From positions 1 to 12,765 of the forward strand of contig CAJUSQ010000086.1 of NCBI GenBank assembly GCA_910588885.1: a stretch of 12,765 bases of DNA. The letters run 5' to 3'. The notes below the pieces were generated by a model. The model was not told where the DNA came from and did not search any database. It saw nothing but the letters and a program-made list of their open reading frames with translations. The translations under genes were made by a program, and so were the position numbers. This DNA is from an uncultured Lachnospiraceae bacterium (GTDB lineage Bacteria; Bacillota; Clostridia; Lachnospirales; Lachnospiraceae). How positions within the stretch are numbered: position 1 is the stretch's first letter; each line of letters starts with the position of its first letter. Of the stretch, positions 1 through 6,722 are shown piece after piece.

Positions 1-83
1 TTTCAAAAAAATTGAAAAGGGAGGCACCTGTTCCAAGCCTTCCTCATATAGTAAACTGTAAACAAAAATTTGGAGGATTTAAC

Positions 84-305
84 ATGAGTGATTTAGCTGC
101 TACAAACTGTGGATGTGGATGTGAAAGCAACAACGGAGGATGCGGTTCCTGGATTTGGATTATCCTGTTACTGTGCTGCTGCGGCAACGGCAACAGCGGC
201 TTCTTCGGTGGAAACGGCGGATGCGGCTGTGACAACATTTGGATTATCCTGCTTCTGCTCTGCTGCTGCGGCAATGGCAACGGCAACAGCGGCTTCTGCT
301 GCTAA
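84..305 (+). CDS. Cys/Gly-rich tandem-repeat microprotein (HCB protein 13-like)
   Basis: A 73-residue protein of almost only Cys, Gly, Asn, Ile, Leu and Trp. The start at ATG 84 is chosen because GGAGG (72-76) lies 7 bases upstream; an in-frame upstream ATG at 12 would put this SD inside the coding sequence. It has two similar halves. Each carries a Gly/Cys cluster (CGCGC, GGCGC), a short hydrophobic run (WIWIILLL or NIWIILLLL) ending in CCC, then GNGNSGF. The hydrophobic runs are too short for a confident transmembrane helix. In Lachnospiraceae and Clostridium such proteins are annotated 'chorion class high-cysteine HCB protein 13'; no function is established. It could bind metal through its Cys clusters or sit in an envelope or spore layer (inference). 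It is monocistronic and closed by a terminator. Confidence 0.8.
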   Translation: MSDLAATNCGCGCESNNGGCGSWIWIILLLCCCGNGNSGFFGGNGGCGCDNIWIILLLLCCCGNGNGNSGFCC

Positions 306-320
306 TTCCAAACTACAAAT

Positions 321-348
321 CCCCGCAGCCAGGCTGCGGGGGTTTTTT
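321..348 (+). terminator. Intrinsic terminator of the Cys-rich gene
   Basis: A perfect 8-bp stem CCCCGCAG / CTGCGGGG (321-328, 334-341) with a 5-nt loop is followed by a T-run at 343-348. It lies 15 bases after the stop codon, a textbook rho-independent terminator. Confidence 0.92.
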
Positions 349-423
349 CTTTTTCCCAATATCTGTTCCATTCCCATCGTTACTATTCTCATCCGCTATT
401 TTCCCTTCACGCAATCGACAGCC

Positions 424-452
424 TTGACAGCCCTGCCGAACCACGCTATAAT
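424..452 (+). promoter_or_regulatory. Perfect consensus sigma-A promoter
   Basis: TTGACA (424-429), a 17-bp spacer and TATAAT (447-452) match the housekeeping consensus at all twelve positions. Transcription would start near 459 and run into the orphan frame at 491-673. No well-formed gene with a ribosome binding site follows, so the promoter has either lost its gene or makes a non-coding transcript. Confidence 0.8.
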
Positions 453-490
453 ACCGCTAATCCTTTGATTCTATCATTTCTTTTATTCCC

Positions 491-673
491 GTGGACAATG
501 CCGGACAGCCAACGGCCGTTTTCGACTGCAACGGCCATTGCGTGCAGGAGGCCAAGCAGAATACGGAAGGTTTGCTGATTTATGATTTTCAGAAACCGGA
601 ACGCTCCTTTGGAATGGAGGGAAGGATTGTCAATAATCAATATTTTCTGAAATACGACGCGCACCTGTGGTAA
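491..673 (+). pseudogene. Orphan reading frame, probable C-terminal gene remnant
   Basis: The frame is open from 461 (a TAA sits at 458) to a TAA ending at 673. The first plausible start is GTG 491, but no Shine-Dalgarno sequence lies ahead of it. The peptide (60 residues from GTG) has a natural-looking composition, with segments such as GLLIYDFQKPERSF and NNQYFLKYDAHLW, and reads like the end of a globular domain. I do not recognise the family. Translation stays sensible back past the GTG (FIPVDNAG), which suggests a 5'-truncated gene left next to a promoter. The alternative is a leaderless or poorly initiated small protein. It converges on the MATE gene, 42 bases apart, with no obvious terminator between them. 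Confidence 0.35.
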
Positions 674-715
674 ACAGAACCCTATTATCTTAGCGTGTGT
701 TTGTCCGCATCCCCT

Positions 716-2056
716 TTAATACCGATACTTCTTCCGATTCCCTTTCCAGAACACTGCCGCCGCTCCCACAGCCAGCAGCTCCGCCGCAACAATCGAAGCC
801 CAGATCCCGTCCACCTGCCAGAATATCGGAAAAATCAAAACTGCCGCCCCCTGGAATACAAAGGTCCTTAGAAAGGAAATCGTGGCCGAAACCAGTCCGT
901 TATTCAAAGCCGTAAAAAAGGACGGGCTGAAAATCCCGTATCCGGAGAAGAAAAAGGAGAAGGAGAATATGGAAAATCCCCGAAGCGTCAGTGTAAACAG
1001 CTCTTTGTCGTATCCTGCAAACAGCATGGACAGCGGATTGGCCAGCGTATAGGAGGCCAGAAACATCCCAACGGCAAATGCCCCGATCAGCGCCAGGCCC
1101 TTTTTCTTAATCCCTCGTAGTTCTTCCTGGTTTCCGGCCCCGTAATGATAGCCGACAATGGGCGCAGTCCCCACCGAATAGCCAATAAACACCGCCTGAA
1201 ACATCAGGCTCACGTACATCAGCACCCCATAGGCCGCCACACCGTCCGCCCCGGCATATTTCAAAAGCTGTACATTGTAAAGCATACTCACTACGGACAT
1301 GGAAATATTGTTCATCAGCTCCGAGGAACCGTTGCTGCAGGCTTTTCCCAGGGCCTTCCAGTCCATCCTTGTCCGTCCCAGCCGCAGAAGGCTGCTGTTT
1401 TTCCCTGCAAAATAGAAAATGGGAATCAGACCGCCTACGTACTGGCTGACGGCCGTTGCAGCAGCCGCCCCTTCCAGGCCCCAATGGAACACCGCCACAA
1501 ACAAGGCGTCCCCGATCATATTAGTAAGCCCTGCCCCAATCGTCACTGCCAGCCCCAGAGCCGGCTTTTCTGCCGTGGCAAACAGACATTGGAATTCATA
1601 TTGCAGAATATAGGCCGGAATCGCCAGCAAAATGATACGTCCATAGGTTACGCTGTCCGCAAGAAGCTGCCCTTCCGCCCCCAGAGCCGCCGCTAAGGGT
1701 TTAAGCAAAAGCTGTCCCAGAACCGCAAGAACCAGCCCGCAGGCCCCGGAGACATACACCAGCAGGGAAAACAGCTCCCGGGCCTTTTGTACCCTTCCCG
1801 CTCCCAGATTCAATGCAATCAGCGCACCGCCCCCGGTTCCGAACATAAACCCGCAGGAGCCTAAGATCAGCAAAAAGGGCATAATGAAATTTACCGCCGT
1901 AAAAGGTGTCTTTCCTACAAAATTTGACACGAAAAAACCATCCACTACCCCGTAAATCGACGTGAATACCAGCATAACCATGGATGGAAACGTAAAGCTC
2001 AGGAGCTTTTTGTAGGTAAAATGGTCGGATAACTGTATCTTTTTCTGTTGTTTCAT
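716..2056 (-). CDS. MATE family multidrug/cation antiporter
   Basis: A 446-residue integral membrane protein, a normal length for MATE exporters. These use Na+ or H+ gradients to expel drugs, toxins or metabolites across the cytoplasmic membrane. The sequence opens with a short charged N-terminus followed by repeated hydrophobic helices. It shows MATE hallmarks: PSMVMLVFTSIYGVVDGFFV in helix 1, FGTGGGALIALNLGAG after helix 2, and in the second half QAVFIGYSVGTAPIVGYHYGAG, which mirrors the first and reflects the two-fold family repeat. The start ATG at 2056 has GGAGGTG (2061-2067) 4 bases upstream. It is most like the MepA/NorM-type branch, but the substrate cannot be read from sequence. It has its own promoter with overlapping operator repeats about 85-110 bp upstream, so it is probably repressed until inducer is present. 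Confidence 0.93.
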   Translation of the reverse strand: MKQQKKIQLSDHFTYKKLLSFTFPSMVMLVFTSIYGVVDGFFVSNFVGKTPFTAVNFIMPFLLILGSCGFMFGTGGGALIALNLGAGRVQKARELFSLLVYVSGACGLVLAVLGQLLLKPLAAALGAEGQLLADSVTYGRIILLAIPAYILQYEFQCLFATAEKPALGLAVTIGAGLTNMIGDALFVAVFHWGLEGAAAATAVSQYVGGLIPIFYFAGKNSSLLRLGRTRMDWKALGKACSNGSSELMNNISMSVVSMLYNVQLLKYAGADGVAAYGVLMYVSLMFQAVFIGYSVGTAPIVGYHYGAGNQEELRGIKKKGLALIGAFAVGMFLASYTLANPLSMLFAGYDKELFTLTLRGFSIFSFSFFFSGYGIFSPSFFTALNNGLVSATISFLRTFVFQGAAVLIFPIFWQVDGIWASIVAAELLAVGAAAVFWKGNRKKYRY

Positions 2057-2114
2057 TCTGCACCTCCGCTTAGATCCGTCCCTGTTTCCGAAATGCGAAG
2101 GGAAACCGGATTTT

Positions 2115-2161
2115 TAGTATGAAATCGTACCATTTGTCAGTATAGTACGATTTCATACTAT
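2115..2161. promoter_or_regulatory. Operator: 16-bp perfect inverted repeat over the MATE promoter
   Basis: The arm at 2115-2130 (TAGTATGAAATCGTAC) is repeated exactly in inverse at 2145-2160, with a 14-bp spacer (2131-2144) that holds the -10. The arm at 2145-2160 lies precisely between -35 and -10 and extends into its own 20-bp palindrome (2142-2161, arms ATAGTA/TACTAT). The other arm covers about +2 to +17. The transcript starts inside the spacer, so it contains only one arm and cannot form this hairpin. The repeat must therefore act as DNA, most simply as two sites for a dimeric repressor of the MarR or TetR type. No dedicated regulator lies beside it; the MarR gene at 4509-4946 is one candidate. 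Confidence 0.72.
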
Positions 2162-2167
2162 TGTCAA
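2139..2167 (-). promoter_or_regulatory. Sigma-A promoter of the MATE gene
   Basis: On the minus strand TTGACA (2167-2162), exactly 17 bp, then TATACT (2144-2139). The predicted start near 2132 gives a leader of about 75 nt before the SD and ATG 2056. The -35 is perfect and the -10 has one mismatch, so an unrepressed promoter should be strong. Confidence 0.8.
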
Positions 2168-2283
2168 GCGTATTCGTGCTTACCGGCTGATTATATCTTA
2201 AACGGTAAAGCTGAGCCTTGCTTACATCTTCATATATAAAATGTCCTCTGAATAAATCCATCTGCTAAAATCTATCATAAAAA

Positions 2284-2942
2284 TCACCATGCCTTTCCAG
2301 GAGCTGTGATATTTGAGCCACAGGCTTCATTCTCTTTCTGATATTTTTGAAAGACAGCCGCCAGTTCCGCAAAGGCAGCCATCAGATCTATCGCCCGGAC
2401 AGGCCCCATGGCTTCACATTCTTCGGCAAGTTCCTCTGCCTTGTTCTCTGACAGGGCAGAAAAAATTTTCTTTTTCGCGGAAACAGACAAGCCTTTTAGC
2501 GCAATCGGAATATCCTTCTCCCCACGCTCCCTGATTACTTTTTTCAGAATCTTTGCATCCGCCCGCCGGATTTTTTTCTCCAACAGTTCTTTTACAACTA
2601 AAGTCCCACCCTCCTCAAAGCTCGGACTGCTGGCAAGCAGGCTCTCTTTCGGCGTAGGCTTATGTTCCCGCGGAAATTGTTTTTTATACGCCTCGTATTG
2701 TTCCGCCGCCTCGTCAGGCAGACATGCCACAAGAAGGCTTTCCAGCAGATGCTGCGGCGTGCCGCTCCGGCAGCTTCCTCCAATGCAAGCAGTCCCTCTT
2801 TTCTTGCTGTTTTATTAAATGTAAGCATAAGATGGATCATGTGAAAAAAGCGTTCATAAGGCTCTTCCCATTTTGCTTTTGAAAATGCGTCTTTTCTTAC
2901 TTCATAAAGCAGTAACAAACTGTTGTTCTTTTGATTTTCCAT
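2284..2942 (-). pseudogene. Frameshifted MotA-like / FliG C-terminal domain protein
   Basis: Two overlapping frames read as one protein. The first starts at ATG 2942 with AAAGGGG upstream and carries TARKEGLLALEEAAG, like the cytoplasmic AR(R/K)EGLLALE segment of the stator protein MotA. Around 2755-2790 the sense continues in another frame (GTPQHLLESLLVACLPDEAAEQYEAY), which resembles the MotA C-terminal pattern G-x-x-P-x-x-I-E-x-x-L-x-x-x-L-P. It then enters a FliG_C-like domain (DIPIALKGLSVSAKKKIF..., then MGPVRAIDL), equivalent to FliG's ALKgas...GPvRlsdVeeAq. The second frame has no SD of its own. The MotA transmembrane part is absent, so either a deletion broke the frame or the family lacks it and a simple frameshift occurred. 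It lies 91 bp downstream of the MBL gene on the same strand. A sequencing error cannot be excluded. Confidence 0.65.
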
Positions 2943-3033
2943 TCCATTTTCCCCTTTCAGAAACTGGCAGTGTGTATTATGCGTATGCTAATGTCCTTTT
3001 TTTATCCTTCGCCCATATTATTCCATCCTTTCT

Positions 3034-4332
3034 TCAAAAACTATATTCCTCTTTATCCTGCAACACTTTCATTCTATCACGATACGGCGCAAATGCGTCG
3101 TTCTCCCCAAAGGCATCTGCACACTCCGTATGCATCGGAATAATCGTTTTCGAATTTGTCAGACGTATCAGCTTCACAATGGTTTCCACATATGCGTGTC
3201 CGCTGGTATGCAGAATTTCCATTCTATGACTGCCGATAAAATCGCCAATTTTAGGATTGGCGTGTTTCCCTTTCAGATATCCGGCCCATTTGGAATAAAT
3301 CACAAGCGGATCTGTCATGTATTTTTCCATGATTGCTTTAAAAACCGGCTTGTTTTCCCGTGCAAGCATCGTGAACCCTTTGCTTTTCAAAATCGAAAAA
3401 TCTGCCCTACAGCAGTTCTGCTCCGCGCCAAGCCCTTCCATATCCCCGATGATATAGAACCGTCTCGGTTTTCCGTGAATGAACTCCGGCCTGTATTCGT
3501 GGCAGCTTCCTTTGTCAGCCATTGCCGCCAGCATCAGCTTTGCCTGATATGTATCACACACAAAATCCATTCCCCACGGAAGCGCATGGTAAAACTTCAT
3601 GATGCTGTCCAAATTAGTGGAGGATACCAGAATCACCGATTCTTTATTTTCCCGAAATAATTCCCTTGCCCGGTTTCCTAAATCGTCCTCTGTCCGAACC
3701 GGATTTTTATTCGTTTCCTCTGTGCGGGAAAGCATCGTCCCTTCCGTAATCAGAATATCCACTTCCCCGATATATTTCCGTACCATTCTTTCAAACCTGT
3801 TATTTCTTCCAACAATGCTATGTTCACGGAAATCCCCGGTAAACAGGATTTTCTTTCCGCCGGCTTCAAGCAGAAGCATATAGGCGTCCAGTGCGGAATG
3901 ATCTACAAAAAACGGGGTAATCCCGATATCGCCGAATCTCATTTTATGACCGGGAATATAACACTCCATGTCTTTTATGCGTGGCAGCCCTTTCTCTGCC
4001 GTATTGGGAATGGAATCCAGCTTCTCCGTAAGGATTTCCAGAATTTTCTTTGCAGTAGAACCTATGTAAAGAGGAACATCCTGCGGAACTTTTTTATATA
4101 ACCCCATATGGTCGCCGTGATAATGCGTAAACAGGACGCCGTCACACGGCCTTCCGTCAAAGACTGTTTCCCTAAGTTCTTCGTCTGTCATAACGTCTTC
4201 GTTATCATTGTCAGGCAGATTTGCACCAAAATCAATGATTATGCGGTGTTTTCCTGTGCTGATTTCCGTTGCACAGCCGCCGATTTGGTGACTGCCCCGA
4301 TAAATGGTAATTTTGTTCTGTCTGGCGTTCAT
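3034..4332 (-). CDS. RNase J-like MBL-fold/beta-CASP hydrolase
   Basis: A 432-residue protein, with the start placed at ATG 4332 because AGGAGG (4341-4346) is 8 bases upstream. The frame can be extended to 4398, but without an SD. The metallo-beta-lactamase signature HYHGDH (H70, H72, D74, H75) is followed by H145 (DHSALD) and D167 (LFTGDF), the two-zinc site. Beta-CASP features follow: TEGTML (E197), an ILVSSTNLDS strand, HTSGHA (H375-A380) and IPMHTE (H401), the counterpart of RNase J's IPVHGE. It is shorter than RNase J (about 550 residues) and lacks its extra C-terminal domain. Nuclease activity on RNA is the family expectation, but the actual substrate is unknown. It is probably transcribed with the broken MotA/FliG-like gene downstream. 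Confidence 0.87.
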   Translation of the reverse strand: MNARQNKITIYRGSHQIGGCATEISTGKHRIIIDFGANLPDNDNEDVMTDEELRETVFDGRPCDGVLFTHYHGDHMGLYKKVPQDVPLYIGSTAKKILEILTEKLDSIPNTAEKGLPRIKDMECYIPGHKMRFGDIGITPFFVDHSALDAYMLLLEAGGKKILFTGDFREHSIVGRNNRFERMVRKYIGEVDILITEGTMLSRTEETNKNPVRTEDDLGNRARELFRENKESVILVSSTNLDSIMKFYHALPWGMDFVCDTYQAKLMLAAMADKGSCHEYRPEFIHGKPRRFYIIGDMEGLGAEQNCCRADFSILKSKGFTMLARENKPVFKAIMEKYMTDPLVIYSKWAGYLKGKHANPKIGDFIGSHRMEILHTSGHAYVETIVKLIRLTNSKTIIPMHTECADAFGENDAFAPYRDRMKVLQDKEEYSF

Positions 4333-4382
4333 GCATTTAACCTCCTGTCCGTATATTGTAACAGGCACAGTTTCCCTACAAA

Positions 4383-4396
4383 GACATATATATGTC
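4383..4396. promoter_or_regulatory. 14-bp perfect palindrome upstream of the MBL gene
   Basis: GACATATATATGTC is a perfect palindrome about 50 bp ahead of the MBL start codon. Its position fits a regulator site, but no convincing -35/-10 pair was found nearby, so its role is a guess. Confidence 0.35.
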
Positions 4397-4470
4397 ACCT
4401 ACCAAAAAACTTTTTATCACTGCCACATCTTTTCATTGGCATCCGGAAAATCTGAATGCCGATACCGTAT

Positions 4471-4500
4471 CCGGGCACAGGTTCTGTCTCCTGTGCCCGG
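4471..4500 (-). terminator. Strong GC hairpin after the MarR gene
   Basis: A perfect 11-bp inverted repeat CCGGGCACAGG / CCTGTGCCCGG (4471-4481, 4490-4500) with an 8-nt loop begins 8 bases after the MarR stop codon. It probably ends the AKR-MarR transcript or protects its 3' end. It lacks the U-tract of a classical terminator on either strand, hence the moderate confidence. Confidence 0.5.
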
Positions 4501-4508
4501 GATTTATG

Positions 4509-4946
4509 CTACATTTCTTTCGCTTTCTTTTGGATGGCCTGCAGATACCGTTCCGTCAGAGCAAGATACTGCTCCACATCTTCCCTGGGCCAATCGGCAA
4601 AAATTTCATTTTCCGCTTCGATCATCCGCACTGCCGTCTGCTTCGCCAGGGCCTTCCCTTTTTCCGTAAAGCGGACATTTTTGTTTTTGGCCCCTGCCGC
4701 TTCCAAATAAAGGATTCCTTCCGCCTCCAGCTTGCGGATGGCGGAATTGATGGTCTGCTTGCTGATGCCGGAACGAAGGCAGATCTCCTGCAGCAAACAG
4801 CTGTCCCCGGCATCACAGATGGTATACAGAATACGCATTGCGCTGTCGGACAGTCCCAGCTTTACGGACATTTCATGATAAGCCCCATCTATTTCACTGC
4901 ATAGATGGTTATAACGTTTCATTTCCTTTGAAAAATAGTTGTTCAT
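4509..4946 (-). CDS. MarR family transcriptional regulator
   Basis: A 145-residue winged-helix repressor of the MarR type. Residues about 33-95 form the DNA-binding domain: helix-turn-helix LLQEICLRSGISKQTINSAIRKLEAEG (51-77), then a wing with GAKNKNVRFTEKG (85-97). The flanking helices (1-30, 100-145) form the dimer. ATG 4946 is preferred over an in-frame GTG at 4961 because GAGGTG lies 4 bases ahead of it. The gene follows the reductase by 33 bp (18 bp if the GTG is used) on the same strand, so the two are very likely co-transcribed and the regulator probably controls its own operon in response to a small ligand or oxidant. The ligand is not deducible. Confidence 0.88.
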   Translation of the reverse strand: MNNYFSKEMKRYNHLCSEIDGAYHEMSVKLGLSDSAMRILYTICDAGDSCLLQEICLRSGISKQTINSAIRKLEAEGILYLEAAGAKNKNVRFTEKGKALAKQTAVRMIEAENEIFADWPREDVEQYLALTERYLQAIQKKAKEM

Positions 4947-4979
4947 CTCACACCTCTGCACCTGCCATCCGGCAAAATC

Positions 4980-6119
4980 CTAACAAAATATCCTTGCAGC
5001 CGCCGCCATCCGTTCGATAATGGGAACCTCAAAGGGACAGCGCTTCTCGCAATTCCCGCAGCCGATACAGTCTTTCCCGCCTGCAGCTAGGCCGGAATAA
5101 TGGGACATTATAGAGGGTGAAACCTTGTCCCCATTGAGCCGGGCAATATCCAGGTATTTATTGACCGCTGCAATATCAATTCCCGCCGGACAGGGCTGGC
5201 AATGATTGCAGTAAACGCAGTTTCCTTTGAAATCATTACGCAGCGTGTCCATCACATGGGTATAATCCCGCTCTTTTTCACTGAGCTGAAAATACTCCAG
5301 GGCGCCCAGCACTTCCGCCCGGGATTGGCAGCCAATCATTACGCTGGCTACTGCCGGACGGGTCAATGCATACTCCATACACTGGGCCACGGTAAGGGGC
5401 CGGTCAAAAGGCGTATGCTCCGGGGAAATCAGCTTGCCTCCGCCCAGGGTTTTCATCACCGTAATGCCGATCCCCTTATTTTCACATAAGGTATACAGGG
5501 CGGCCCGGTCCGGGTCAAAGCCGCAGAAGGCATTTTTATCCAGCCCCTTCTGCAACTGGTCCAGCATATTGACCTTTGCCGGATACAAATCAAAAGCCAG
5601 ATTGATACTGAACATCATCATTTCCGGAACTCCGGTTTCAATGACCCGGGCCGCCATTTTGGGATTGTGGGAGCTAAAACCGATATGACGGATATCTCCC
5701 TGCCGCTTCAATTTCTGCACATAGTCGGCAAAACCCGTTTCGAATACCCCTTTGTAGTCTTCCTCGGAGTCAATAAAAAACATCATGCCAAAATCAATGT
5801 ACCCGAAAATCCGCAGCAGCCGTTCAAAGTATTCCTTTACGGTCGGAAGCTCCCGGCTGATATCATACTGCTCCCGCAGATCCACAGAACCGATATGGCC
5901 CTGGATCTTCACCTCTTTCCGGCGTTCCCCCAGAGCCTTTCCGATGTTCTCCCGCACCTGGTTTCCGGGCATAAAAATATCCATTAAATTGATGCCCATC
6001 TCCAGGGCGGCGTCAATTGTTTCCCGGACCGTCTCCAGCGGTTTTCCGTCCAGATGTTCACAGCCCAGCCCCACCGCGCTGACCCGCTCTTTTGTCTTTC
6101 CGATTTCTCTGTATTCCAT
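4980..6119 (-). CDS. Aldo/keto reductase with C-terminal 2x[4Fe-4S] domain
   Basis: A 379-residue protein. Residues 1-290 form an AKR TIM barrel (GLGCEHLDG, AALEMGINLMD, IRHIGFSSHNPKMA, SVMIGCQSRAEV). Residues 300-379 hold a ferredoxin-like domain with two cysteine clusters, C301/304/307/310-P and C351/354/357/361-P, enough for two [4Fe-4S] centres. The classical AKR tetrad is degenerate: D47 remains, but the Tyr (MDIFMPG), Lys (IQGHIG) and His (GMMFFID) positions are replaced. The GHIGS string seems typical of this anaerobe subfamily, so this may not be decay but different chemistry, perhaps electron transfer rather than NADPH hydride transfer (inference). The start ATG 6119 has GGAGGGG 8 bases upstream. 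First gene of an operon with the MarR regulator. Confidence 0.9.
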   Translation of the reverse strand: MEYREIGKTKERVSAVGLGCEHLDGKPLETVRETIDAALEMGINLMDIFMPGNQVRENIGKALGERRKEVKIQGHIGSVDLREQYDISRELPTVKEYFERLLRIFGYIDFGMMFFIDSEEDYKGVFETGFADYVQKLKRQGDIRHIGFSSHNPKMAARVIETGVPEMMMFSINLAFDLYPAKVNMLDQLQKGLDKNAFCGFDPDRAALYTLCENKGIGITVMKTLGGGKLISPEHTPFDRPLTVAQCMEYALTRPAVASVMIGCQSRAEVLGALEYFQLSEKERDYTHVMDTLRNDFKGNCVYCNHCQPCPAGIDIAAVNKYLDIARLNGDKVSPSIMSHYSGLAAGGKDCIGCGNCEKRCPFEVPIIERMAAAARIFC

Positions 6120-6161
6120 GTGACAAACCCCTCCTTGATCTCTTAAAATGCCTTTTTCATT

Positions 6162-6190
6162 AGTATACTATTTCCTGTGGCCGGATGCAA
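6162..6190 (-). promoter_or_regulatory. Promoter of the AKR-MarR operon with palindromic -10
   Basis: On the minus strand TTGCAT (6190-6185), 17 bp, TATACT (6167-6162). The -10 lies inside the perfect 10-bp palindrome TAGTATACTA (6161-6170), a plausible site for the operon's own MarR. The string AATAGTAT here also occurs in the MATE operator, which may or may not be meaningful. Confidence 0.5.
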
Positions 6191-6244
6191 ATAATATTAT
6201 AGCGGACACCTTTGGATTCTGGCCCCATGACTGTATTGGCCTGC

Positions 6245-6294
6245 GGCCGTGCAGCCCAGTGCACGGCCCAGGAGTGAACAGTAATCCCGTTCAC
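6245..6294. other. Two adjacent perfect stem-loops in the AKR-upstream intergenic region
   Basis: GGCCGTGCA / TGCACGGCC (6245-6253, 6260-6268, 6-nt loop) is followed by GTGAAC / GTTCAC (6274-6279, 6289-6294, 9-nt loop). There is no T-run, so this is not an intrinsic terminator. I could not match it to a known riboswitch. It could be a structured RNA or a bidirectional transcription barrier between divergent genes. Confidence 0.4.
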
Positions 6295-6355
6295 CACCGC
6301 CCAAGGGCTGCATATATTATAGGGAAACTATTGTTTACAGGATGGCCAATAAGAT

Positions 6356-6577
6356 ATGGGACAAATAGATGCGGCGGATTTTGATTCAAAAGAAAACCAT
6401 ATTGTACAGACTGCTCTAGAACAAACGTTCTCCTCCGAACGAAGAAGCTGCAGGGCCGGAAGACTGGTAATTGACGGGAACAGCGTTTATGAAATAGATG
6501 AAGAATGCATCCAGCAGAAGGGAAAACAGATACACTTTGGGGAAAACGGAATGCTCCCCACACTTCCGCCGGAATAA
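6356..6577 (+). CDS. Small hypothetical protein (73 aa)
   Basis: A hydrophilic 73-residue reading frame that opens right after a stop codon, with AGGATGG (6339-6345) 10 bases before ATG 6356 as a weak SD. The latter half contains the natural-looking segment GRLVIDGNSVYEIDEEC followed by a basic-polar tail. No signal peptide or transmembrane segment is seen. The stop codon is 4 bases before an intrinsic terminator on the same strand, the best evidence that a transcript ends here. I do not recognise the family. It could be a real microprotein or the C-terminal remnant of a larger gene. Confidence 0.45.
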   Translation: MGQIDAADFDSKENHIVQTALEQTFSSERRSCRAGRLVIDGNSVYEIDEECIQQKGKQIHFGENGMLPTLPPE

Positions 6578-6581
6578 GCGC

Positions 6582-6612
6582 AAAGGCGTCAGGCTGCGGC
6601 CGACGCCTTTTT
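6582..6612 (+). terminator. Intrinsic terminator
   Basis: The 9-bp stem AAAGGCGTC / GACGCCTTT (6582-6590, 6602-6610) contains an inner GGC/GCC pair and runs into five Ts (6608-6612). It ends the transcript of the small gene at 6356-6577. Confidence 0.85.
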
Positions 6613-6722
6613 GCCCGACAAAAACCGTTCTTTTTCCGATCGATTTACGGCGGATTTCACATGATCTTCCGGTCATATTTTTCCCGGCTATCTCATAGAT
6701 TAAATAAAAAACAGGTAATGCA

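Noticed and set aside
1145..1696. Long plus-strand frame (183 codons) inside the MATE gene
   Set aside because: Antisense shadow of a clearly coding membrane protein; composition rich in His/Arg/Gln as expected from the complement, with no SD.
2178..2210. TTACCG/CGGTAA inverted repeat downstream of the FliG-like gene
   Set aside because: Six-base stem with a loop of 17 and no T-run; too weak for a terminator call.
2070..2261. Minus-strand 63-codon frame upstream of the MATE gene
   Set aside because: It runs through the MATE promoter and operator repeats, lacks an SD and has no recognisable domain.
4333..4398. N-terminal extension of the MBL protein
   Set aside because: The extension carries the palindrome and has no SD, whereas ATG 4332 has an ideal AGGAGG.
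6148..6384. Plus-strand 78-codon frame across the AKR-upstream intergenic region
   Set aside because: It crosses the hairpins and the AKR promoter, has no SD and shows no protein-like pattern.
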